Origin: a virus
Direction: 5' to 3' (one strand)
IMG/VR virus record: IMGVR_UViG_3300010885_038456
Location: 1 to 64,000 of that record
Length of the DNA: 64,000 bases
The position numbers and the translations under genes were made by a program. Positions 25,665-33,598 of this stretch are shown here, piece after piece. Under the pieces are notes generated by a model. That model ran no database searches. It was not told where the DNA came from and saw only the letters and a list, made by a program, of their open reading frames with translations. Positions within the stretch are counted from its first letter, which is position 1. Every line of letters starts with the position of its first letter.

Positions 25665-27320
25665 ATGAGAAAACTACTAGCTTTTATTGGAATAATATTA
25701 CTATCCGCATTTACTACAAATGCGCAACTGACTGTAAACCAGTCAATAGTAACAAAATCGTCTTACAAAGTAGGCGATACTATACAAGTCAAATATACCG
25801 TCAATCGTGGTTCAACTACTCCACGTTATTTTTGGTTACGATACCAATACAATAATAAAGCATTGACATATGTATCTACAACTTGGTCACAAGGTACTTC
25901 CGTACAAACTTACTACACAGGTTGGAATAACTACAAATTCACAGAGAACTCATCCGCTGATGCAACTAGTTTGTATGGACAATATCAATCATCGAATTGG
26001 GCATATACTGCAAATTCAGATTGGAATGTTGGGCAATTAACCGTACAACGAACAGATGCTTCGATTGATGGTGATATTGCAACTCAAAAATACATACTTA
26101 AAGATTTAGTGGATTATACTGATATTCATAAGTTAGATTTATCTTATGCAGTTAATACCGCTTCCACAAACATTTCACCAATCACTACTACAACTGGTAA
26201 AGTATCATTAGGCACTGTTACGGGTGCTACTTCGCAATTCAAAGTAAGAGTATTATATCCATCTGGATACACAATCGCAGACCATAGTATACAATTAATG
26301 CCATTACTATCGGATGGTGTTAGTATAAATTCAGCAGGAACACCTATTGCAACTAAAGCATTGGATTCGAATGGTGAAGTCACATTTACAACTGAAGTTA
26401 AAGTAGGGGATATATTTGGTGTAATGGTAACACCAGCATCTCAGAAGAGTTGGATGGATAATGTAGTAACTGTTGCAGATGCTTATAAAGCATTCTTAGG
26501 TGTTACGAGTGTTGGATTGGATGGTACTTCTAATTACTTTACATATCCTGTCAGAGACCAAAGAATTGGTAATGTATCAAAAGATGATGGAACGGGTACT
26601 AGTACATTTAACGAAACCGATGCGTACTATTTATTCTCTTATATAATGGGCATTGATATGAGTTCCAAAGCATATATACCAACCTCAACTGCTACTTCAT
26701 TCCGTTTTGAAAGCGCATTGTTAAATCAGAATTGGATTGATGGTACTAATAAAAACAAAGTAACGATAACTGCGCCTGTTCAAACCGTTAATATGGTATA
26801 TGCATGGGCTGGTGATTTGGATTATTCACATTCATCTTCTCCAACAGAAATTGCAAGTAGAATTACATCTGGTAATGTTTCAACTGGAATGAATACAATT
26901 ACATATCTAAAGAGTTCAGCAATCACAACGATGTCATACACACCACCGGTATTGGAGAATGTTAAATTAAGTGTGGCTTCTAAGTTAGAAAATGGTAAAG
27001 TGATATTAACTACAACATTGACAAGAGCTGATTTAGCAGGGTTGGAAGTGATTATGAACTATGATAATGCAAAATTGACATTAGATAATGTTTTATTTGA
27101 TTCTGGTAATACGATAACAAACTTTTCAACACACGAAAATGGTAGATTAACATTTGGTTCTATTGACCAATTGAAATCGGCAAGAATTAAAGTAGGAACA
27201 CCATACACATTGATATTCACACCAAAAACTACCTTAACAAATACTGCTGGATTATTCTACTTTATATTATCAGACGCTATCGATTCGACCGGAAAGAAAG
27301 TTAATTTGATTGTGGAATAA
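25665..27320 (+). CDS. Secreted protein with dockerin-like and cohesin-like domains
   Basis: This 551-residue protein has an N-terminal signal peptide (LLAFIGIILLSAFTTNAQ) cut after TNA. A beta-sandwich (about 22-170) is followed by a second Ig-like part. Near residues 270-335 lies a dockerin-like segment, VADAYKAFLGV followed by TFNETDAYYLFSYIMG. The last 120 residues (LENVKLSVASKLENGKV to the end) read as a cohesin-like beta-sandwich. It shares this order with the next gene. It should be exported through Sec to the periplasm or surface. The stop overlaps the next ATG by one base. Confidence 0.68.
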   Translation: MRKLLAFIGIILLSAFTTNAQLTVNQSIVTKSSYKVGDTIQVKYTVNRGSTTPRYFWLRYQYNNKALTYVSTTWSQGTSVQTYYTGWNNYKFTENSSADATSLYGQYQSSNWAYTANSDWNVGQLTVQRTDASIDGDIATQKYILKDLVDYTDIHKLDLSYAVNTASTNISPITTTTGKVSLGTVTGATSQFKVRVLYPSGYTIADHSIQLMPLLSDGVSINSAGTPIATKALDSNGEVTFTTEVKVGDIFGVMVTPASQKSWMDNVVTVADAYKAFLGVTSVGLDGTSNYFTYPVRDQRIGNVSKDDGTGTSTFNETDAYYLFSYIMGIDMSSKAYIPTSTATSFRFESALLNQNWIDGTNKNKVTITAPVQTVNMVYAWAGDLDYSHSSSPTEIASRITSGNVSTGMNTITYLKSSAITTMSYTPPVLENVKLSVASKLENGKVILTTTLTRADLAGLEVIMNYDNAKLTLDNVLFDSGNTITNFSTHENGRLTFGSIDQLKSARIKVGTPYTLIFTPKTTLTNTAGLFYFILSDAIDSTGKKVNLIVE

Positions 27321-29632
27321 TGAGGAATATTTTCGTTACACTATTGTTGTTGGTATGTTCGTTCATATCATATGGGCAAACGGTTACTGCTCCAGACTCT
27401 AAATCATTCTTACAAAGTACATCTGGACAAGATGCTAGTGGGTTTGCGTTGAATGGGTTTAATGCTACCGATGTTCTATTTGCATCAATTAGTTTAGTAT
27501 CACCACCAACCGGAACAACGTTTACCGTATCAACTACAACGGGATTAACTTACTCAAGTGGATATACTACTTGGAGTAATATAACACGTATATCTTTCAC
27601 CGGAACTCAATCGGATATCAACAACGCATTGGCATCTCTGAAGATAAACACAAGTACAACGAAAGGTAATGTGGTTATATCGGTAGCGGCGTGTGTTAAT
27701 CCAACTGGGTATTACTTTAATGGTGTGAATGGGCACTTTTACAAACCCGTAACAACTGGTACAACCTATACGAATGCAAGGGCATTATCATTATTAACTA
27801 CATTCAAAGGACAGACGGGATATTTAGTAACAATTACATCTTCTCAGGAAGATTTATTCATTCAAGCCAATGTTCCACAAACTAATATATGGTTTGCAGC
27901 AACGGATGAAGTAAAAGATGGTACATGGGTAATTGATGCAGGACCTGAAAAAGGAACTATTATGAAAACTGCAAATGGACCAACTGCTGGAAATATAGTC
28001 GGAGTTTATAACAACTGGGCAAATGGTGAACCAAATGGTGCAAATCATAGTGAGGATTACGCAGTAACAAAATGGAATGGTAATAAGTGGAATGATTTAT
28101 CTAACAATTGGAGTAACCCATATGTAATTGAGTATGGAACTTGGAGTAACCCAGATGATCAAACCTTTACTGATTTCTTTTCAAATAGTGTATCTAATAC
28201 AAATGGTGATGTATTGGCAGCTAAGTTCAACTTTAACTTTGGTGGTAATGTAGATGAAACAAAATTCTCATCAAAAGCATATACCTATATTAATAGTGCA
28301 TGGAACACAACCACAACAACACAGACCCGAACGTTGAGTGGATTGGGTAAAGTGGATATAAGTAATGATGTTGATACTGCAAAAGTTAATAGTGGTACAT
28401 ATAAGGCAACGATATCTAATGGCAATGTAGAGTGGTCTTATTGTGAACCTAATTCATTTGGAAACGGGTATAGTAGATTACTAATCGATATGAGGCAATT
28501 TACTACTACAACACCGAGTTCAGTATCATCTGTAAACCTAATGGGAATATACAATGGTAGTGTAGAGTATCTAACAGCAGACCCTAATGGTTGGGCTGAG
28601 TATCGAGTTCCATCGGATTTAGCAGGTGTAACAACGAGTACAAACGCCAGTATCAGAAATGCTGGATATGGTGGATGGGCATTTGCTTGTAATGTATCAT
28701 TTGGTGTTAGTAATGTATACAAACAACATGGAATTGAATTAACTGCAAACAATCAAACAGAACTAAATACATTATACAATAGTATAGTAACGGTATCCGA
28801 TGTATATTTGGCATTTAAAGAATTGGCAAATATTGGTATACTCGGAAACGAAAGTGGAAAAGAGTTCACATCGGGTATTCAATATATGAACGCAGATGTG
28901 GATGATAATGGCGTATTTAATGAAGCGGATTGTTTTAAATTATTACAACATCTTACCGGAGTACAATCCCTAACACAATCCACTTCGCTAACGTATCTGA
29001 TGAAACTGATTGATAAAACACAATACGATGCCGTTACTAAAACAAATTGGAATGTAGCTAGAACGGGAACAGACTTTAGTAATTTGACACGAAACCTGTA
29101 TCCATTTAGTTTAAATACAGGTGCACTTAACAATACATATAATATAGATGTAACTTGGAAGGGTGATGTAAATCTATCACACTCAGCATTACAATCTGGC
29201 ACAAATGGGGCAAGTGGTAAAAGTTTGAATACACTATTATTAAAATCTACAAGTTCACTAAACCAAATACAATCGGCAATCGTAACCGAATTGAGTGATG
29301 GTAAGGTATATGCATATATAAATGTAGACCCATTACAAGAAGAAGTAGTTGGTACTCAATTCCAATTAAACTACGATAATACTGTATTAAAATTTGAGAA
29401 GGTAGATTTCACTACAAAAGGAAATCCAACCAATTACGGAACTAATAGAGGTGATTATGTGAACGTTGGCTCATTAGTAAGTGATGGCAGTACCACATTG
29501 GATAATGCAACTGAATATAAAATCACATTTACACCAATAAAACCCATCAGTAATACATTGGGGTTAATATCTATTGGAGCAACTGATGCAGTTAGTAAAA
29601 GTGGATTACAATTAAATGTTAAGGTAAACTAA
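27320..29632 (+). CDS. Secreted protein: adhesin repeat, C-type lectin, dockerin-like and cohesin-like domains
   Basis: The 770-residue protein has a signal peptide (TLLLLVCSFISYGQ). Residues 30-125 resemble adhesin repeats (GTQSDINNALASL). Residues about 130-275 are a C-type lectin domain: ALSLLTTFKGQTGYLVTI, then WANGEPNG with SEDYA and NKWNDL, the WxxGEPN and WND hallmarks. Around 500-550 is a dockerin-like Ca loop (NADVDDNGVFNEADCFKLL). The C-terminal 110 residues are cohesin-like (VVGTQFQLNYDNTVLKFEKV). Lectin plus cohesin in one phage protein suggests glycan binding and self-association at the host surface. Confidence 0.72.
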   Translation: MRNIFVTLLLLVCSFISYGQTVTAPDSKSFLQSTSGQDASGFALNGFNATDVLFASISLVSPPTGTTFTVSTTTGLTYSSGYTTWSNITRISFTGTQSDINNALASLKINTSTTKGNVVISVAACVNPTGYYFNGVNGHFYKPVTTGTTYTNARALSLLTTFKGQTGYLVTITSSQEDLFIQANVPQTNIWFAATDEVKDGTWVIDAGPEKGTIMKTANGPTAGNIVGVYNNWANGEPNGANHSEDYAVTKWNGNKWNDLSNNWSNPYVIEYGTWSNPDDQTFTDFFSNSVSNTNGDVLAAKFNFNFGGNVDETKFSSKAYTYINSAWNTTTTTQTRTLSGLGKVDISNDVDTAKVNSGTYKATISNGNVEWSYCEPNSFGNGYSRLLIDMRQFTTTTPSSVSSVNLMGIYNGSVEYLTADPNGWAEYRVPSDLAGVTTSTNASIRNAGYGGWAFACNVSFGVSNVYKQHGIELTANNQTELNTLYNSIVTVSDVYLAFKELANIGILGNESGKEFTSGIQYMNADVDDNGVFNEADCFKLLQHLTGVQSLTQSTSLTYLMKLIDKTQYDAVTKTNWNVARTGTDFSNLTRNLYPFSLNTGALNNTYNIDVTWKGDVNLSHSALQSGTNGASGKSLNTLLLKSTSSLNQIQSAIVTELSDGKVYAYINVDPLQEEVVGTQFQLNYDNTVLKFEKVDFTTKGNPTNYGTNRGDYVNVGSLVSDGSTTLDNATEYKITFTPIKPISNTLGLISIGATDAVSKSGLQLNVKVN

Positions 29633-30525
29633 TGAAAAAACTAATAATAATTCTGTCACTAATTTCGATAACATTTGTGACAAACGCACAGTTACAGCAA
29701 CCTGATACATTACAATTATCACCAAAAGAACAATTTGATTTCAGTTCTAAGTGGAGTAATGTAGGAACAATGCAATCATACATAGATTTTCAAAAAGACG
29801 TGCTCTCATCATCAAACCTTTCAATTGGTATAGTTGGAAAGGCAATAACATCGACTTTGAATTTGGGATACAACAAATCATCTCAGAATGGTAAATGGGA
29901 ACATATATTTTCAACATCAATAAATCCAAAATGGAAATATTATGGATTTGGATATGGGTTTGCTAAGAATACAGATAAAAGAATCTCAACAATTCAGGCA
30001 TACTATTCAACTGACTTTGATTTTCAAAAAGATGTTTCATTATCAATTATAGATGTATTCAAAACAAAGAAGTTTGGTTCTTTTGGGTATAGTTTAATGG
30101 TAGAAAAAACATTTTGGGGAGAATATGAAGGTGAATGGCAAGGAAAATACACAGTCGATGTAAATGGAAATTGGGTTAAGAATATATATCCAATCAACCC
30201 ACCATCATCTCAATTAATATATAGATGTATGCTAATGTACACTTATACATTCAAAACACATTTGGTTAATATTTCACCACAAATATTTGGTATGAGTGAT
30301 TTTTATACTGTTTTTAAAAATGGAGGGACTAGTGATTATTCATATAAAAATGATTTCAATTTGGACTTATATTATGCTATATCTATGGATTGGAAAATAA
30401 CTAAAAAATTCATTCTAAATACAAATATCAGATTTAATAAAACATTTGATAAATTTGGTGAATCGGTTGGGTTTAAGAAAGTTAACCCAATAGTTTTTGC
30501 AATAGGAACAAACTTCAAATTTTAA
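29632..30525 (+). CDS. Outer-membrane beta-barrel protein
   Basis: A signal peptide (IIILSLISITFVTNAQ) leads into 275 residues dominated by alternating hydrophobic and polar strands with aromatic ends (WKYYGFGYGFAK, FGSFGYSLMVEKTF). The protein ends in AIGTNFKF, with the terminal Phe required by the BAM machinery. It is related by eye to the C-terminal half of the protein at 33599 (shared SPQIFGM and SPQVFTM). It is cotranscribed with the lectin/cohesin genes and overlaps both neighbours by one base (TAATG), so it may anchor or export that assembly. Confidence 0.78.
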   Translation: MKKLIIILSLISITFVTNAQLQQPDTLQLSPKEQFDFSSKWSNVGTMQSYIDFQKDVLSSSNLSIGIVGKAITSTLNLGYNKSSQNGKWEHIFSTSINPKWKYYGFGYGFAKNTDKRISTIQAYYSTDFDFQKDVSLSIIDVFKTKKFGSFGYSLMVEKTFWGEYEGEWQGKYTVDVNGNWVKNIYPINPPSSQLIYRCMLMYTYTFKTHLVNISPQIFGMSDFYTVFKNGGTSDYSYKNDFNLDLYYAISMDWKITKKFILNTNIRFNKTFDKFGESVGFKKVNPIVFAIGTNFKF

Positions 30526-30863
30526 TGAAAAAACTATTATTCATATTATTAGTATTGGCATCTTGTAAGAAGATGGACATACCTAAACCTATTATACCCA
30601 TAGCTGACATTTTTAGTGTTAGCCAAAGTAGTGTAATGGATGGACAGGATATTCATTTCAATCTGCAAACCGCAGGTATTTATACACTAACATTGATAAA
30701 TAAAACAAACAATCAAGTAGTTTCGAGAGAACGATTTACTGGTAAAGTTGGAGAAAATGCATTAAAACTTTATACAAACACATTATCGGTAAAAACTTTA
30801 TATTTATTGCTAGAAAATAATAGTAAAGTTCAAATAGGAAAAACAATTGTAATAACTAACTAA
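30525..30863 (+). CDS. Lipoprotein with type IX sorting-domain-like fold
   Basis: The SPII signal (LFILLVLASC) gives a lipidated Cys at residue 14, followed by KKMD. The rest is a small beta-sandwich: YTLTLINKTNNQVVSRERF, then GENALKLYTNTL and KVQIGKTIVI. This is the strand order of the type A C-terminal sorting domain of the type IX secretion system. It is carried on a lipoprotein rather than at the end of a large cargo. It overlaps the barrel gene by one base. The domain match is by eye. Confidence 0.62.
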   Translation: MKKLLFILLVLASCKKMDIPKPIIPIADIFSVSQSSVMDGQDIHFNLQTAGIYTLTLINKTNNQVVSRERFTGKVGENALKLYTNTLSVKTLYLLLENNSKVQIGKTIVITN

Positions 30864-30874
30864 ACTAAATAAAA

Positions 30875-31237
30875 ATGAAAAACGTATTTTTAATATTACT
30901 AATATCTATCATAATGGTAGGGTGCAGTAAAGATAATTTTGCACCAACAAACTCAAATTCCAATCTGAATATGACTACACCGGTAGGTATTAAGTTGGAA
31001 ACGCCATTTGTAACCTCTGGAGTTGCAATGAATGTGAAAGCTTCTGAAGCTGGAGTAGTTACTATTAAAATGTTTGACATTGCTAATAGAGTAATATCAA
31101 AAGAAGAGATACATATTAACGTAGGAGATAATATCCTAAATGTATATACAACAATACTTCCATCATCGGCATACCGAATTGGAATATATAATTCAGTTGG
31201 TAATGAGTTGGGAATAACAGATTTTAACAAACTATAA
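30875..31237 (+). CDS. Lipoprotein, paralog of the preceding one
   Basis: The SPII signal (FLILLISIIMVGC) places a lipid on Cys 17. After a short Asn/Ser linker the 85-residue beta-sandwich shows VVTIKMFDIANRVISKEEI and GDNILNVYTTIL, matching the preceding lipoprotein strand for strand. Both therefore belong to one family of sorting-domain-like lipoproteins. It is the penultimate member of the envelope operon. Confidence 0.62.
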   Translation: MKNVFLILLISIIMVGCSKDNFAPTNSNSNLNMTTPVGIKLETPFVTSGVAMNVKASEAGVVTIKMFDIANRVISKEEIHINVGDNILNVYTTILPSSAYRIGIYNSVGNELGITDFNKL

Positions 31238-31248
31238 ATTAAATTATT

Positions 31249-31596
31249 ATGGCAAAGGCAAAGAAAGAGCAAACGCCGGATGAGGCAATGGCTAAAAATG
31301 AAAAACACAACGATGGTACTGTAAGTGGGTTAAAGAAAACCATTATCGGTACAGTTGGTACGTTGGTAACCGCAGGTGGTGCGTTTTTAATGACTTATGT
31401 GAATACACCTAAGAACAATGATAAACCTGTACAACCACAAAGTATTAATATCAACATGCCAGCTCCTGCACCTGCTGCAGAAACTAAAACTATAATCATC
31501 AAAGAAAAAAGTGGTGAGACCGGAGCAACCGGAGCAACTACACCAGTTAAGAAAAAAGACGGTGATGAATTTAAGAAGAAAGAACCATTGTGGTAA
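31249..31596 (+). CDS. Membrane protein with short collagen-like tail
   Basis: The 115-residue product has a Lys/Glu-rich cytoplasmic N-terminus, one transmembrane helix (GTVGTLVTAGGAFLMTYV) and a Pro/Ala-rich segment with GETGATGATTP, a short collagen-like run. A basic C-terminal tail follows. It may be a tether in the envelope. It starts 12 bases after the second lipoprotein. Confidence 0.58.
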   Translation: MAKAKKEQTPDEAMAKNEKHNDGTVSGLKKTIIGTVGTLVTAGGAFLMTYVNTPKNNDKPVQPQSININMPAPAPAAETKTIIIKEKSGETGATGATTPVKKKDGDEFKKKEPLW

Positions 31597-31635
31597 TTTA
31601 ATACAATCAGTAAAAACAATCTAAAACAAATTATT

Positions 31636-31920
31636 ATGGGAAAAAGAGAAAAAGATTTATCATTTAAAGAATGGATAGTTGATATCTTTAAAGATGAACG
31701 TGGTGCAATATCGGTAAAACCAGTTATTGCATTTGTAGGAGCAATGTTCTTATGTATAACTATGGTTGCGAATAGCTACTCTGCAAAGGATATAGCACCA
31801 TCTGATAAATTAGTTGATGCGGTAATGATTATTACTGCAATCGGAATGGGAGCAGATACTTTAGACAAGTTTACTTCTAAGAAAGCAGAAGAACCTAAAA
31901 AAGAAGAAGAGTTAGGATAA
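31636..31920 (+). CDS. Holin-like protein, two transmembrane helices
   Basis: This 94-residue protein has two helices, VIAFVGAMFLCITMVANSY and VDAVMIITAIGMGADTLDKF, separated by a short Asp/Pro loop, with charged termini (KEEELG end). The layout and the GADTLDKF-type ending match small holins of phages of Bacteroidota as I recall them. It is followed by a terminator. It lies 7 kb from the endolysin, so its role as the main holin is uncertain. Confidence 0.68.
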   Translation: MGKREKDLSFKEWIVDIFKDERGAISVKPVIAFVGAMFLCITMVANSYSAKDIAPSDKLVDAVMIITAIGMGADTLDKFTSKKAEEPKKEEELG

Positions 31921-31927
31921 CATTAAG

Positions 31928-31959
31928 AGGGAAGAACCATAAAACTTCCCTTTTTTTTT
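31928..31959 (+). terminator. Rho-independent terminator of the envelope operon
   Basis: AGGGAAG pairs with CTTCCCT around a 10-base loop and runs into nine T residues. It closes the unit that starts at 25103. Confidence 0.88.
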
Positions 31960-31970
31960 AAATAAAAGAT

Positions 31971-32690
31971 ATGAAAAACTTATTAGTATTATTAGGTATG
32001 TTATTGATTGGGACTACCACTATGGCGCAAACCATTGGAACAACCAAAACAGAAGATTTCAAAGCAAGTTTTGAAAAGAAAAGAGATATCTCACAATATA
32101 TGGATTATGAAGGACCTAAAAAGAATATTCAAATCCTAAAATGTGGTATTGGTGATGAGGTATATGATATGTATCCAGAACTTAAAGAGAAGCGAGTAGG
32201 ATTGGGTGTTGCAAATATCGTATTAGAATATTTGGATAACCTTAATAGATTTGAATTTACCGAAGACAAAACAGAAATAAAGAACAGGATGATTACCCAG
32301 TACAAAGCATCAGCAGCAGGTATTTCCGAAAACAAATTGGATGGTAGAGGAAAGATTAAGTTGGCACACTACTTTGTAGAGGTAGAATGTTATGACTACT
32401 CTGTTAGTGAAGATGAAACAATTAATTTGAAAAATGGTATTAAGGATGATTTAACTACAAGAATTGGGTTGCAAGTTAGATTTACAAATTCTGAAAACGG
32501 AACAATTATAGCAGCATCTGGATTAGGAGAAGCAAGAACAAAAAGAGAACTAACTTTAATGAGTGATGCATCAGTAGACCCTATTAAGTTCAATCAGTCA
32601 TCTATAAGTACAGCAACTAAAAAAGCATTAGATGTGGCGTGTGCTAACATTTTAGATAAGATGATTAAGAAAAAAATATTTGAAAAATAA
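31971..32690 (+). CDS. Secreted CsgG/LPP20-like protein
   Basis: This protein has 239 residues. The signal peptide (LLVLLGMLLIGTTTMAQ) is typical. The mature part shows an N-terminal alpha/beta region (MDYEGPKKNIQILKCGIG) and YFVEVECYDYSVSED, with a C-terminal helix FNQSSISTATKKALDVACANILDKMI. The layout is like CsgG, an outer-membrane assembly protein. The C-terminal helix is shared with the gene at 25103. Both may be parts of one assembly. The previous gene ends in a terminator, so this one needs its own promoter. Confidence 0.6.
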   Translation: MKNLLVLLGMLLIGTTTMAQTIGTTKTEDFKASFEKKRDISQYMDYEGPKKNIQILKCGIGDEVYDMYPELKEKRVGLGVANIVLEYLDNLNRFEFTEDKTEIKNRMITQYKASAAGISENKLDGRGKIKLAHYFVEVECYDYSVSEDETINLKNGIKDDLTTRIGLQVRFTNSENGTIIAASGLGEARTKRELTLMSDASVDPIKFNQSSISTATKKALDVACANILDKMIKKKIFEK

Positions 32691-32722
32691 GTAAAAAACA
32701 GAATAGTGTGATATTTATATGT

Positions 32723-33385
32723 ATGAAGAATACATATATTTATATTAAAGAAAGTCCATTAGGCCTCAAGTATTTAGGAAAGACCGTATCCGACCCATAT
32801 CAATATAAGGGTAGTGGCAAAAAATGGAAGTTCCATCTTAAAAAACATAATATAACAGCAAATCAAATTAAAACAACTATATTATGTGAAACAAATAATT
32901 ACGATAAACTAAAAGAATTAGGATTGTATTATTCAAATTTTTATGATATAGTCAATTCATCTAATTGGGCAAATTTGAAACCTGAAGAAGGTGATGGTGG
33001 TGCTACTAGAAACGGTATGAAGCATTCATCCGAAACCAAAAAATTAATGAGTGAACAAAAAATTGGAGATAATAATCCAATGAAAAGACCTGAAATGAGA
33101 AAATTGATGAGTGAGATTGGAAAAAACAGAATACACAGTAATGAAAGTAATAAAAAAAGAAGTGAAGCATTGAAGGGAAAGAAAAGACCTTTAGATGTTG
33201 TAGAAAAAATAAAAAAAGGATTAACGGGCAAAAAGTTATCAGAAGAACACAAACAATCATTAAAAGGAAAACGAAATCCATATGGAGAGCAACCTAAAAT
33301 AAAATGTATTTATTGTGGATTAGAAGGTGGTAAAAACTCAATAAACAGGTGGCACAATGACAAATGTAAAAATAGAGTAATTTAA
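32723..33385 (+). CDS. GIY-YIG homing-type endonuclease with NUMOD repeats
   Basis: I start at ATG 32723, where the product begins with TYIYIKESPLGLKYLGKT, the GIY-YIG strand pair (YIY and YLG). The 220-residue protein continues with repeated KxMSEQKIG and SNKKRSEALKGK segments of the NUMOD3 type, and a CIYCG zinc-like end. Such enzymes cut DNA site-specifically and spread like the T4 Seg proteins. It sits next to a short, apparently cut gene at 33416, which could mark its insertion site. Confidence 0.85.
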   Translation: MKNTYIYIKESPLGLKYLGKTVSDPYQYKGSGKKWKFHLKKHNITANQIKTTILCETNNYDKLKELGLYYSNFYDIVNSSNWANLKPEEGDGGATRNGMKHSSETKKLMSEQKIGDNNPMKRPEMRKLMSEIGKNRIHSNESNKKRSEALKGKKRPLDVVEKIKKGLTGKKLSEEHKQSLKGKRNPYGEQPKIKCIYCGLEGGKNSINRWHNDKCKNRVI

Positions 33386-33415
33386 TAACTTGTTGATATT
33401 TAAAAAATAAATAAG

Positions 33416-33496
33416 ATGATAAAACTGACTAATATACTAAACGAAGACCTTAGAAAGTGGTTTGGTAAAGGTGGTACTTGGAAAACATGTAAATAA
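33416..33496 (+). CDS. Short ORF, probably a truncated gene remnant
   Basis: The 26-residue product MIKLTNILNEDLRKWFGKGG ends six residues later at a stop. Its first ten residues match the start of the protein at 38892. DLRKWFGKG resembles the start of longer proteins in marine phages, so a frameshift or loss may have cut the gene behind the homing endonuclease. A functional small peptide is possible but less likely. No continuation is recognisable in the next 100 bases. Confidence 0.4.
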   Translation: MIKLTNILNEDLRKWFGKGGTWKTCK

Positions 33497-33598
33497 ATAA
33501 TAAACTTTAGATTATCGATTAAACAATAGTTACAAACCAAAAAATCGTTACTGCAATAATTCGTTACAGCCAATTAATTAACGGCAATACGATAGTAG

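Noticed and set aside
27710-28150. Diversity-generating retroelement at the C-type lectin domain
   Set aside because: C-type lectins are classic targets of such elements, so I looked for a reverse transcriptase and a template/variable repeat pair. No reverse transcriptase gene and no repeated lectin segment occur in the window. An element outside the window is not excluded.
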